Shown here in pieces: positions 43,413 to 52,622 of a stretch of DNA of 64,000 nucleotides. The notes under the pieces were generated by a model that worked only from the letters and a program-made list of their open reading frames with translations, was not told where the DNA came from and ran no database searches. Positions within the stretch are counted from its first letter, which is position 1. Every line of letters starts with the position of its first letter. The DNA is from JBMNGW01 sp050950025 (GTDB taxonomy: Bacteria; Spirochaetota; Spirochaetia; Sphaerochaetales; Sphaerochaetaceae): NCBI GenBank assembly GCA_050950025.1, contig JBMNGW010000010.1, forward strand, positions 27,342 to 91,341, written 5' to 3'. Position numbers and translations under genes: made by a program.

Positions 43413-44588
43413 TTACAATTGCGACACTTCACAAGCCACAGATGGACACGAAAAAGGAGGCAAAACGTAACTCTCTTTGAACATCGATTCAGTAAGTATT
43501 TCCCTATATGAGAGAGTTTTCGCCTTCTCGGGGGCAAAAACTACCAGCAAATCGAGCTCCTTAAAGAGCTCTCTTACATTACCCGGCCAGCTGTAGCTCA
43601 TCATCCGTTCCATAGTGGGAGCATCAATGGGTCGGGACTCTCCGATGGAGTGTAAATAGTAGTCGATCAAAGCCGGGATATCTTCTCTTCTTTGGCGCAA
43701 AGGGGGAATCGTAATTACCAGGCGGTTGAGCCTATTGTACAGATCAAAGCGGAGCAGTCCCTGTTTGCTAAGCTCTTTTAACGGAATATTGGAAGCGGTG
43801 ATAAGGCGAAAGTTGGAACTCTCCAAAGTGGTCCCTCCCACCGGTCTATAGCGGTTGGTTTCCAAAAGGCGCAGGAACTTGCCCTGGATATCTTTGTGTA
43901 AATCTTCCAGTTCATCTAAGAAAAGGATTCCCCCATCGGCAGCTTTAACCAACCCCTCTCGCGATTCCTTGGCATCGGTATAGGCCCCTTTTTTACTGCC
44001 GAACATCACCGAATCGGCTAACGTGGGGGGAATGGTTGAGCAGTTGACAGTGATACGATTGTGTTGGGCGCTTAATAAAGTAGCCACAACTTCTTTGCCG
44101 GTACCCGTCTCGCCATTGATGTGGATGCCGGTGAATTTCTTTTTAACATGGAAGATGACTTTTCTGATAAGACGGATCTCTTCGCTTTCGCCTATCAGAA
44201 TATCAGAACCCCATGACAACGAATGCCCCTTAGAGTGCAAAGCGGCACTTGTGTTGCTTTGTTCCAGAACTGCCATCAATTGTTTTAGCGCTATGGGTTT
44301 TTTCAGTAGGCCGATATGATTATCAAGGACAAAGGGGGCTTGGAGTTTTCCTACCAGCAGAATTTTCATTCCCCGTATCTGCAACTTAACAATTGTCTCT
44401 AACACGCTGATGTGGCCATGAGAATTGAGAGTATCATCGATTAGTAGGACGGGGCAGGCATCGGCATTAATTCGTTGTTTTGCCAAACAAAGTTGTTCGA
44501 TGGAGTTTATGGTATGGCATTGGCAATCTAGCTGCCTTTCAAGAGCCTCTTTCTGCCATGTGTCTGCTGAGATGAAAAAAAGAGACAT
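43413..44588 (-). CDS. NtrC-type AAA+ protein with receiver-like N-terminus and no DNA-binding domain
   Basis: About 391 residues. The N-terminal 120 look like a degenerate receiver (ACPVLLIDDTLNSHG, then KILLVGK and LKKPIALKQL, with no clear phospho-acceptor acidic pocket). The AAA+ domain has GETGTGKE (Walker A), GGILFLDELEDLHKDIQGKFLR (Walker B), LYNRLNRLVITIPPLRQR and SWPGNVREL. The sigma-54 contact loop is GAYTDA instead of GAFTGA. No helix-turn-helix follows; the protein ends about 40 residues after NVREL. The start at 44588 has GGGGAG upstream. It may be a sigma-54 regulator acting from solution, or may have lost that function. Confidence 0.8.
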   Translation of the reverse strand: MSLFFISADTWQKEALERQLDCQCHTINSIEQLCLAKQRINADACPVLLIDDTLNSHGHISVLETIVKLQIRGMKILLVGKLQAPFVLDNHIGLLKKPIALKQLMAVLEQSNTSAALHSKGHSLSWGSDILIGESEEIRLIRKVIFHVKKKFTGIHINGETGTGKEVVATLLSAQHNRITVNCSTIPPTLADSVMFGSKKGAYTDAKESREGLVKAADGGILFLDELEDLHKDIQGKFLRLLETNRYRPVGGTTLESSNFRLITASNIPLKELSKQGLLRFDLYNRLNRLVITIPPLRQRREDIPALIDYYLHSIGESRPIDAPTMERMMSYSWPGNVRELFKELDLLVVFAPEKAKTLSYREILTESMFKESYVLPPFSCPSVACEVSQL

Positions 44589-44665
44589 GTCTGCTCCCCA
44601 CCCACGCTGAGCAACATAACAGGCTTTGCTTCCTATAATAGGGGAGGAGTTTGGCCAAGGGAATG

Positions 44666-46102
44666 TCACATAGATGCAACATCATTAAGGTAGTCGATAG
44701 CCTTCTGCAATGCGCGGTCATACCCCGGATCGGCTATCGGGCGCGATTCAAAAGGAATAGCCAGCAGGTACTCGCGTCTAATCATAATGCGGTAGACATC
44801 CCGTTCTAAAGGGGGGTCGGAGCCAACGTTCGTATCAATGAAAAGTTCAACATTCTCAGGCGAATACTCGGGATGCTCTTCAACAAACTCTTTGGCAACC
44901 CCGCTATTTAGCAGTAGCAGATACTCCTCCATATGTTCTTCATCGATATGGGGCTCCTCGACCTCGATGTCGACTGGAATACCAACTTTATGGATATCAT
45001 TTCCATTGGGAGTTTTGTACTGGCTGGTAGTCAATGTGTAATAGCCGTCACCAAAGGGAGAGACGACTTGAATCAATCCTTTGCCATAGGTCGTTGAGCC
45101 AATCAGCGTAGCTCTGTGGTTGTCTTTCAAAGCTCCCGAAAGAATCTCGGAAGCCGAGGCCGAGCCTTTGTTTACCAGCACGGCAATAGGAAGATTGGAA
45201 GGAACAAGAGTCCCTTTCGAGGCGCGATAGATGTGGTCTTGCACATCGTTTTTGCTATTGATATTGACAATGGGGGCATCAGAAAGAAACATATCAGCCA
45301 CAGAAAGAGTTGCATCAACCACCCCTCCGGGGTTGTCCCGCAAATCGAGCACCAAGGCACTCATTCCCTCATCGACAAACTGTTTTAACTCATCATAGAC
45401 TTGTTTGGCTGTGGAGTTGGTAAACTGTGTGATACGCAAATAAGCAATCCCGTTATCAAGATGATCGATGCTGACAGTAGGAACATTGACTATTTTTCTT
45501 ATGACAGTCACATCAAAAGTCGAACTGCCCCGCACGATGGTGAGAATGACCGGTGTATTGGCCTCTCCTTTTAAGTTTTTGGAAGCCTCGGTAGCTTCCC
45601 AATCATCAACAGGCTCCCCGTCGATATGGCTGACCAAATCACCGGCCTTCAGTCCCGCATTTTCAGCAGGGGAACCGGGGAAGACACTAGTAATGTTGAC
45701 CATATACGTTTCGGGCTTACTAAAATCACGGTATTCTAAATAATGTTTGGAAATGTAGGCTCCGATACCACCGTACCTGCCGCTGGTCTCTTCGCTAAAA
45801 TCACTGGCTTCTTGACTGACAATGTAAGCCGAGTATTCATCTTTTAAGCCGGTGAACAGCCCCTTGGCCATACTTTCGTATACAGCGTCATAATCGATGT
45901 CGAATAAAAAATCGCGGTCAACCAGGCGGTAAAGCAGCTCAAGTTTCTGCATTGCCACTGAGATTTCATCATTGCTTTGAGTCACAGAAGGGCGCAAGCG
46001 ATCGAGCGAAAAAGAGGGAAAAAGCTTGTCGCTCGACCCGTTTGCTGCTGCGATGTGCCCGATGCTGATGATAAGAAGCAGGGCGCCAATGAATTTCTTC
46101 AT
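44666..46102 (-). CDS. Carboxy-terminal processing protease (S41) with PDZ domain
   Basis: About 478 residues. A signal peptide (MKKFIGALLLIISIGHIAAA) directs export to the periplasm. A PDZ domain lies near 115-200 (VFPGSPAENAGLKAGDLVSHI). The S41 catalytic core has NKGSASASEILSGAL (Ser nucleophile) and STTYGKGLIQ (Lys general base). The last 110 residues are a charged extension. It trims or degrades periplasmic proteins. It lies upstream of the AAA+ gene on the same strand with a 77-bp gap. Confidence 0.93.
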   Translation of the reverse strand: MKKFIGALLLIISIGHIAAANGSSDKLFPSFSLDRLRPSVTQSNDEISVAMQKLELLYRLVDRDFLFDIDYDAVYESMAKGLFTGLKDEYSAYIVSQEASDFSEETSGRYGGIGAYISKHYLEYRDFSKPETYMVNITSVFPGSPAENAGLKAGDLVSHIDGEPVDDWEATEASKNLKGEANTPVILTIVRGSSTFDVTVIRKIVNVPTVSIDHLDNGIAYLRITQFTNSTAKQVYDELKQFVDEGMSALVLDLRDNPGGVVDATLSVADMFLSDAPIVNINSKNDVQDHIYRASKGTLVPSNLPIAVLVNKGSASASEILSGALKDNHRATLIGSTTYGKGLIQVVSPFGDGYYTLTTSQYKTPNGNDIHKVGIPVDIEVEEPHIDEEHMEEYLLLLNSGVAKEFVEEHPEYSPENVELFIDTNVGSDPPLERDVYRIMIRREYLLAIPFESRPIADPGYDRALQKAIDYLNDVASM

Positions 46103-46211
46103 ACTCCCAATATAATTCATTTACCCTTAGCTGGCTACAACACGAGTGGAAAAAAAGATGATGGTATTAGCTTAGGTTGACCTGCCTCCTTTCTCGGTTT
46201 ACACTCCTTTC

Positions 46212-47150
46212 ATGCCTTTGTACGTCGATTTTCCCAGCTGGATTTCTCCTGTGCTTATCCCGGGCTTACCGCTACGCTGGTACAGCTTCATGTATCTTGT
46301 AGCCTTTGCGATAACCTTTTTGTTATTTCGCTACCAACAGAAAAAGACATCGCTTGCTTACAGCGGCGACGATCTGTATTCATTGTTCCTCTATGCCATA
46401 GTAGGCCTGCTTTTAGGTGCCCGATTGGGCTCAACATTGTTATACGAGGGCTCTTCTTATTATTGGCGTCATCCCCACCTCATTTTCTGGCCCTTTAGAA
46501 ACGGACAATTCATTGGCCTGCCGGGAATGAGCTACCACGGAGGATTAGTGGGGGTAGTCGTTGGCGTGGCCCTTTTTTGTCGTTCGTACAAAAAGGATTT
46601 TTTTGAAACTGCCGATGCGCTAACTGCAGCCATTCCCTTGGGGTATACCTTTGGAAGGCTGGGCAACTTCATTAACGGTGAGCTGTGGGGAAGAGTCTCA
46701 ACTGTCAAGTGGGCGATGGTCTTTCCCGATGCTCCCCGCTTTTCAACCAATTATGCTTGGGTTCGCTCCATTGCCGATGCTTTAGGGATTGAGTATGGCT
46801 CTGCGGCACTGCTAAATTTACCCCGCCATCCCAGTCAGCTCTATGAAGCCCTTTTTGAAGGGGTAGTGTTGTGGCTGTTTCTTTGGTTTTTCATCAGAAA
46901 ACGGAAAAGATACAGCGGTCAAACAACAGCATGGTATTTGATTGGTTATGCTGTAGTCCGTTTTTTCATTGAATATGTGCGAGAACCCGATCCGCAATTG
47001 GGCTTTGCCATCGCGTGGGGAAGGCAAAAAGAGCCGACGGCCCTCTTTCTTTCACTGTTGAATATCTCCATGGGACAACTCCTTTGCATCCTGATGCTTG
47101 TTGCAGGGGTGGTGCTCCTTCTTTTTAGAAAAAGGAAGCAACACAGATGA
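46212..47150 (+). CDS. lgt: Prolipoprotein diacylglyceryl transferase
   Basis: A 312-residue inner-membrane enzyme that adds diacylglycerol to the lipobox cysteine. It has about seven transmembrane segments. Signatures are IPGLPLRWYSFMYLVAF, GARLGSTLLYE, GMSYHGGLVGVVVG (catalytic His) and GRLGNFINGELWGR (near 150). RHPSQLYEALFEG follows in the C-terminal half. Its stop overlaps the start of the aminopeptidase gene (ATGA). Confidence 0.97.
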   Translation: MPLYVDFPSWISPVLIPGLPLRWYSFMYLVAFAITFLLFRYQQKKTSLAYSGDDLYSLFLYAIVGLLLGARLGSTLLYEGSSYYWRHPHLIFWPFRNGQFIGLPGMSYHGGLVGVVVGVALFCRSYKKDFFETADALTAAIPLGYTFGRLGNFINGELWGRVSTVKWAMVFPDAPRFSTNYAWVRSIADALGIEYGSAALLNLPRHPSQLYEALFEGVVLWLFLWFFIRKRKRYSGQTTAWYLIGYAVVRFFIEYVREPDPQLGFAIAWGRQKEPTALFLSLLNISMGQLLCILMLVAGVVLLLFRKRKQHR

Positions 47151-48922
47151 ATACAATCACCAACCTCATTGAAAAAACCCAAGCTCTTTTAAAGAGCAAG
47201 GGCTTAGCTGCTTGGATTATCGGAGGCAGCGATCCGCATGCCAGCGAATATGTGGCCAATCGGTTTCAAAGCCGCCAGTGGATCTCAGGGTTCACCGGAT
47301 CGGCTGGGACCTGTGTCATTACCACAGACCAAGCCCTTTTATGGGTTGATTCGCGCTACTACATCCAAGGCTTCCAGCAAACAGAAGGGACCCCTTTTAA
47401 GGTAATGAAACTCCATTTCCCCCAGGTTCCCGATCCGCTAAGCTACCTTGCTCAGCATATTCCCAGCGGCTCAAAGCTTGCCATTGATACACAATGTACC
47501 TCTCAAAGCGAATATCGGGCCCTGATTGAAGCTTTTGGCACCAAGGAAATAGATTTTGTTGACTCTGCTGAGCTGATGGAAAGCTTATGGACCCACAGGC
47601 CACAGCTCCCATTTTCCCCAGTTAGCCGGATTGCCGATGAGGTTGCCGGCCAAAGTGCTTTGCAAAAGATCTCTTCTATCAGAGAGGTGTTGGCAGCTTT
47701 GGGGGTGCAAGGTACGATTATCTCTTCTCTTGATGACATTGCCTGGATCTTAAACTTACGGGGAGCCGATATCGATTATAATCGTGTGTTTCTGAGCTAT
47801 CTTGTTATTTTAGAACAGCAGGTATTTTTATATACCGATCAAAAGCGCTTTGATGCTTCTGTTCGTACCTATGTTGATTCTCTGCTCTCTTTGCGCCCGT
47901 ATGAAGAGTTCTTTTCTGATCTGAAAACGTGGGGAGATTCTGGGAAAAGCCTCTATCTCAGCCCCGAAAAAACCTCGATGAAAAGTTTTGCTCTTTTGCC
48001 TGACCATCTTACAATAGTGGAAGGCAGAGATATTTCAACTGACTTAAAGGCTATAAAATCGGAAGCTGAAATTGAAGGAATGCGTCAAGCCCATCTTCAA
48101 GACGGCATAGCGATGGTTATGTTTCTCTCATACATAGAACGGACGACAGAAAAATTGAATGAACTCTCATTGGCCCAAAAACTTTTAGAGTTCAGAAAAG
48201 AGGCCAAAGGTTTCATCGGTCCCTCATTTGGTACCATTGCCGGCTTTGGAGCTCACGGTGCTTTGGCTCACTACAGTGCAACTAAAGAGAGCTCAAGTAC
48301 TATCGAAGGCAACAGTCTGCTTGTTCTTGATTCGGGAGGCCATTACGAAACTGGAACAACTGACATTACCCGCACACTGTTATTTGGCACTCCCACTTCT
48401 CAGATGATCAAAGACTACACCCTAGTGTTAAAAGGCAATTTGGCTGTTACCTCCACCTCTTTTCCCGAAGGGACCATGGGGTATCAAATTGACACCCTTG
48501 CGCGCCAGTTTTTATGGCAACATCAGATGAACTACGGCCATGGAACCGGTCACGGAGTAGGCTTTTGTCTTAATGTTCATGAAGGACCTCAAAGCATTTC
48601 GGCCCGCCCTTTGGCTGTCGGGTTGCAAGAAGGGATGATTGTTTCCAATGAGCCGGGGTTGTATCGGCAAGGAGAATACGGTATCAGGTTAGAAAATCTT
48701 CTTGTGGCTCAAAAAGAGAAAGAAGGGGCATTTGGCTCTTTTTTGAAGTGGGAAGTGTTGACGCTTTGTCCCTTTGAGCGAAAGCTTATAGACAAAAAAT
48801 TATTGAGCGATTCAGAAAAAGAGCTGGTCGACGCCTACCATCGTTTGGTATATTCTGCACTGAAGGAGCATCTGGACGAAGAGGATGCAGCGTGGCTTCT
48901 TGCTGCTACCAAACCCCTCTAA
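47147..48922 (+). CDS. pepP: Xaa-Pro aminopeptidase (M24B, long form)
   Basis: A 591-residue cytosolic metallo-aminopeptidase removing residues before proline. There are two N-terminal creatinase-like domains (GFTGSAGTCVIT, LLWVDSRYYIQ) and a pita-bread catalytic domain. Its metal ligands are in LVLDSGGHYETGTTDITRT (two Asp), GHGTGHGVGFCLNVHEGP (His), SNEPGLY (Glu) and YGIRLENL (Glu). It is coupled to lgt. The three-domain form resembles eukaryotic cytosolic XPNPEP1. Confidence 0.94.
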   Translation: MNTITNLIEKTQALLKSKGLAAWIIGGSDPHASEYVANRFQSRQWISGFTGSAGTCVITTDQALLWVDSRYYIQGFQQTEGTPFKVMKLHFPQVPDPLSYLAQHIPSGSKLAIDTQCTSQSEYRALIEAFGTKEIDFVDSAELMESLWTHRPQLPFSPVSRIADEVAGQSALQKISSIREVLAALGVQGTIISSLDDIAWILNLRGADIDYNRVFLSYLVILEQQVFLYTDQKRFDASVRTYVDSLLSLRPYEEFFSDLKTWGDSGKSLYLSPEKTSMKSFALLPDHLTIVEGRDISTDLKAIKSEAEIEGMRQAHLQDGIAMVMFLSYIERTTEKLNELSLAQKLLEFRKEAKGFIGPSFGTIAGFGAHGALAHYSATKESSSTIEGNSLLVLDSGGHYETGTTDITRTLLFGTPTSQMIKDYTLVLKGNLAVTSTSFPEGTMGYQIDTLARQFLWQHQMNYGHGTGHGVGFCLNVHEGPQSISARPLAVGLQEGMIVSNEPGLYRQGEYGIRLENLLVAQKEKEGAFGSFLKWEVLTLCPFERKLIDKKLLSDSEKELVDAYHRLVYSALKEHLDEEDAAWLLAATKPL

Positions 48923-48943
48923 CGTCCAACAAGGAGATTTGAA

Positions 48944-50590
48944 ATGGTAGAACCACTGAATAGATTACACAAAATGAAGCGTACCGGACCGGTTGTACTG
49001 GCCATTATGGACGGAATTGGCTTTGGTAAGTATGAAGAAGGAGATGCAGTTGAGGCTGCCCAAACTCCCACCTTAGATCAGCTTTACAAAACACTCCCGT
49101 GGACCAGCTTAAAAGCTCACGGCACAGCCGTGGGATTGCCCTCGGATGAAGATATGGGCAACAGTGAAGTGGGGCATAATGCCATTGGCTGCGGAAGAGT
49201 ATTTTCTCAGGGAGCTAAGTTGGTAAGCGCCTCAATCGGCCACGGTGATTTGTTCAAAGGAGCGGTGTGGAAAAAGCTCGTTGAGCAGGTAAAAACAACT
49301 GGCGGCACGCTCCATTTTATCGGTTTACTCTCCGATGGTAATGTCCACTCTCATATTGATCATTTGACTGCCATGATAGAAAAAGCGAAGCGAGATGGGG
49401 TCAAACGGGTAAGAATTCACGCCCTTCTTGATGGTAGGGATGTAGGAGAGCTCAGTGCTTTAGAGTATGTAAATCCGTTTAATGAGTTTCTTGGTGCTTT
49501 GAATGACGAGAACTTTGATGCAAAAATTGCCAGCGGCGGAGGGCGAATGAATATCACCATGGACCGCTACGGTGCCAATTGGGATATGGTCAAACGGGGA
49601 TGGCAAACCCATGTTTTGGGAGAAGGACGCCTTTTTGCCAGTGCTTCTGAAGCGATAGAAACCCTCCGTAAAGAAACCCGTGCCATTGATCAAGACTTGC
49701 CCCCTTTTGTTATTGAAGAAAATGGCAAACCGGTAGGAACCATTGAAGATGGTGATTCGGTTATCCTGTTTAACTTCAGAGGGGATAGAGCCTTGGAGCT
49801 TACGAAAGCTTTTGAAGCGGAGAGTTTGTCTGAATTTGATCGCATCAGGCACCCGAAAGTAGAATTTGCCGGGATGATGGAATACGATGGAGACATTCAT
49901 GTTCCGGCCCAATATCTTGTCTCTCCTCCTGCCATCGACAGAACGGTTGCCGAATATTTGGTCAAAAGCAAAGTGAATCAATATACGGTCAGCGAAACAC
50001 AAAAGTTTGGTCACGTTACCTATTTCTTTAACGGCAACCGCACCGGCAAGTTTGATCAGGAATTAGAGACGTATGAAGAAGTTCACTCCGATACTGTCCC
50101 TTTTGAGCAACGACCTTGGATGAAAGCCGCTGAGATTACCGACAAAGTAATCGAAGCAATCGAAAGCCAGAAGTATCAGTTCATTAAACTCAACTACCCC
50201 AACGGTGATATGGTAGGGCATACAGGAAATTACCAAGCGGCGGTTTTGGCAGTGGGGGCTCTTGATTTACAAATTGCCCGCCTTAAAGTTGCCGTAGAAA
50301 AAGCAGGCGGTATTCTGTTACTGACAGCCGATCACGGCAATGCTGATGATATGTATGAGCATGGCAAACATGGAGAAGTTCTTCATCGCCCCGATGGGAC
50401 TCCCAGAGCTAAAACAGCTCACTCGCTGAACCCTGTCCCTTTTATTATCTACGATCCGAGTTATAACAATGAGTATGAGCTTGATTTGAAAACAGGGCTG
50501 GGAATCAGTTCAATTGCCGCAACGTGCATGAATTTGCTCGATTTTGCAGCTCCCGAATTTTACGATGAGAGTATCATTGACTGGAAGTAG
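48944..50590 (+). CDS. gpmI: 2,3-bisphosphoglycerate-independent phosphoglycerate mutase
   Basis: A 548-residue Mn-dependent glycolytic enzyme of the alkaline phosphatase superfamily. VLAIMDGIGFG (metal Asp), MGNSEVGHNAIG with nucleophile Ser74, HALLDGRD, NFRGDRALELT and LTADHGNADDM are all present. It interconverts 3- and 2-phosphoglycerate. AAGGAG at 48931-48936 supports the start. It lies 21 bp after pepP, perhaps in the same transcript. Confidence 0.97.
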   Translation: MVEPLNRLHKMKRTGPVVLAIMDGIGFGKYEEGDAVEAAQTPTLDQLYKTLPWTSLKAHGTAVGLPSDEDMGNSEVGHNAIGCGRVFSQGAKLVSASIGHGDLFKGAVWKKLVEQVKTTGGTLHFIGLLSDGNVHSHIDHLTAMIEKAKRDGVKRVRIHALLDGRDVGELSALEYVNPFNEFLGALNDENFDAKIASGGGRMNITMDRYGANWDMVKRGWQTHVLGEGRLFASASEAIETLRKETRAIDQDLPPFVIEENGKPVGTIEDGDSVILFNFRGDRALELTKAFEAESLSEFDRIRHPKVEFAGMMEYDGDIHVPAQYLVSPPAIDRTVAEYLVKSKVNQYTVSETQKFGHVTYFFNGNRTGKFDQELETYEEVHSDTVPFEQRPWMKAAEITDKVIEAIESQKYQFIKLNYPNGDMVGHTGNYQAAVLAVGALDLQIARLKVAVEKAGGILLLTADHGNADDMYEHGKHGEVLHRPDGTPRAKTAHSLNPVPFIIYDPSYNNEYELDLKTGLGISSIAATCMNLLDFAAPEFYDESIIDWK

Positions 50591-50599
50591 TCTAACAAT

Positions 50600-51340
50600 T
50601 CATTGCAGCTGGGAAAACCTCTGATGGGGGATTCCCAGCACTAGGCCCACTGCATACAGCACTACCCCTGCCCATACTGAGGCAAGGCTTAATCTGCTTC
50701 CGTAGAGGATGTTCCCCAAAACGATACAGCAAAAGCTGATATTTCTTAGTCGGCTGTATTGATCTTTTTCGCGAGCGAGTAAAAAAGAGAAACTTGCCAA
50801 AGCCAAAAGGCCAAGTAGGAGAACGATAAGATAGACTTTTTCCTGCCTCATCCACACAGAGGGCTCAAAAGGATTAAGGGGAACCGAAAGGGGAATCATA
50901 GCCGCAAGCAAAAGCGAAAGAAGCAAAGCTGTGAAGGTATATTGAAAGAGTCTGCCGGCATTGATGCCGGTTCTAAACAATCCCAAAAGAAGTAGCAACA
51001 ACATCGAGAAAATGAGAGCGAAAAGGTGAACTTTAGCCCAAAAAGAGGGATTGATATAGCGGCTTGTTAATTCAATGGCGACAAAAGCATTGATTAACGT
51101 TAAGGAAAGAAACAGTAACGGCAGCAAATGACGCTCAATTTCGTTGCGCGAAGTATCGGGAAGCTTAAGACTGGGAAACAGCCCCACATATGAAATCAAC
51201 ATGTGTGCAATGGCAGCAAAAGGGAACAGCATGCCATTGCCATGGCGCCAAAATAGAGCATGCAAAGAGGCAAAGAGCAACAAAAGGGTAACTAAAGAGT
51301 GAGAAACAAGGTAAACGACTTTGATCTGAGGCGTTTTCAT
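50600..51340 (-). CDS. Hypothetical integral membrane protein
   Basis: A 246-residue hydrophobic protein with about seven or eight predicted transmembrane segments (for example LVTLLLLFASLHALFW, LFALIFSMLLLLLLGLF, VYLIVLLLGLLALASFSFLL). No family was recognised and no conserved charged motif stands out. It lies 5 bp after the symporter gene on the same strand, suggesting an operon and possibly a related role. It converges with gpmI. Confidence 0.75.
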   Translation of the reverse strand: MKTPQIKVVYLVSHSLVTLLLLFASLHALFWRHGNGMLFPFAAIAHMLISYVGLFPSLKLPDTSRNEIERHLLPLLFLSLTLINAFVAIELTSRYINPSFWAKVHLFALIFSMLLLLLLGLFRTGINAGRLFQYTFTALLLSLLLAAMIPLSVPLNPFEPSVWMRQEKVYLIVLLLGLLALASFSFLLAREKDQYSRLRNISFCCIVLGNILYGSRLSLASVWAGVVLYAVGLVLGIPHQRFSQLQ

Positions 51341-51345
51341 GACCC

Positions 51346-52596
51346 TTACAATGTTTGTCCACGTAGCTTGCGATCATCGGGAGAGACTATCCTAGAGCTG
51401 TAGGCACTGCCAAAAGCTATCACCGCAGCATCGATGTATAAGGAGGCCAGTTGAATCAGCGGCAGCAATACCACCATGACCCCCACCACTGCTGTAGAAG
51501 CGTACTCCAATCCGATTCCCTTAAGAACCATGATGCTGATAAAAGGCACTTCCACTCCCGGGGAGAGCGAACAGACTAAAGAGAACAATCCGCTGAATAA
51601 CGCTATGAATATCCGTGCTTTGATATCTAGCGCCGCTCCGGTGCTTTGAAGCAGCGTGATGACAGAGAATGTTGCCACTAAGGCACTGCCCCCGCGCCCA
51701 ATAAGGGTCAAAAGGGGAACATTGAACCCCACAACACGCTTTCTGGCTTTGCTGTTTTGCAAAGAAAGGGCCAACAAGGCATTTGTTCCAAACAAGAGGC
51801 TGCCGGTCACTCCACTTGCCAAATAGGCTCCGATTGAACCAAAGGTCATCCGGTAGGGGTTGCCTCCCCGAAATCCGGTAAACAGAGCAAATAGAAGCGG
51901 TAAAAGAATCAACAGCGTTGCAAGCAAGCCAGCCATCAGACTGGCAACGTACCACTTTGAGTCCATGGCAGTTTGCAACAATCCAGGTGTTCTGAACCAA
52001 TCGGCGCTAATAAAAAGCATCAAAAGAGCCCCAAAAGAGGTAAATAAGCGGGCCAGTCGTCCCATCACTTCACTAAAAGAGTTCAGCACGACATAAGCCG
52101 GCCTGATAATCTCCTTGTTAGGACGCATGGCAATACCTACCAATAAGGCGATGACAATCACCGGAAGTAAAGAGACAGATGAAGCGGAGAACTGTACAAA
52201 GGCATTATCGGCAATAAAAAGGGAACGGAAAGCAGAAAAGTCAAAAAAGGAGAGGTTGGGAGCAGCAGCAGGGGGAAAGGAGTACTGCACAAAGGATGGC
52301 AGCGGCACCAAAGTCAGTCCCATACCGCCAAAGCTGAGGGCTAAGGTGGTGAACAGTCCCCAAAAGAGGGTAGAAAAAAGGACGATGGGCCCCTCTTTGA
52401 AGCGTCTAAGCGAAGCTGTCGCGCCAGAAAGCATGACAAACACAATGGGGAAGACCATAAAGATGCCAATTTGTTTAGCAAGAGGGACAACAAGGTCAAG
52501 GACAGTCTCATAAGCCGGCATTCCGCCAAGTAACAGATGAGCTGAAAACCCCAATACAATAGCCGCAGGGTAGGTAATCCATGTCTTCATAAGCAA
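51346..52596 (-). CDS. Dicarboxylate/amino acid:cation symporter (DAACS family)
   Basis: A 416-residue transporter of the SDF/DAACS family. Several hydrophobic helices are followed by the reentrant-loop region GRGGSALVATFSVITLLQSTG (near 280), which corresponds to the serine-rich HP1 motif. The HP2-like ARIFIALFSGLFSLVCSLSPGVEVPF follows. It would import glutamate, aspartate or a dicarboxylate with sodium or protons. The usual NMDGT motif is not obvious, so the substrate may differ. It is followed by the membrane protein above. Confidence 0.82.
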   Translation of the reverse strand: MLMKTWITYPAAIVLGFSAHLLLGGMPAYETVLDLVVPLAKQIGIFMVFPIVFVMLSGATASLRRFKEGPIVLFSTLFWGLFTTLALSFGGMGLTLVPLPSFVQYSFPPAAAPNLSFFDFSAFRSLFIADNAFVQFSASSVSLLPVIVIALLVGIAMRPNKEIIRPAYVVLNSFSEVMGRLARLFTSFGALLMLFISADWFRTPGLLQTAMDSKWYVASLMAGLLATLLILLPLLFALFTGFRGGNPYRMTFGSIGAYLASGVTGSLLFGTNALLALSLQNSKARKRVVGFNVPLLTLIGRGGSALVATFSVITLLQSTGAALDIKARIFIALFSGLFSLVCSLSPGVEVPFISIMVLKGIGLEYASTAVVGVMVVLLPLIQLASLYIDAAVIAFGSAYSSRIVSPDDRKLRGQTL

Positions 52597-52622
52597 AACA
52601 GTATCCTATTGGAATCCATAAG

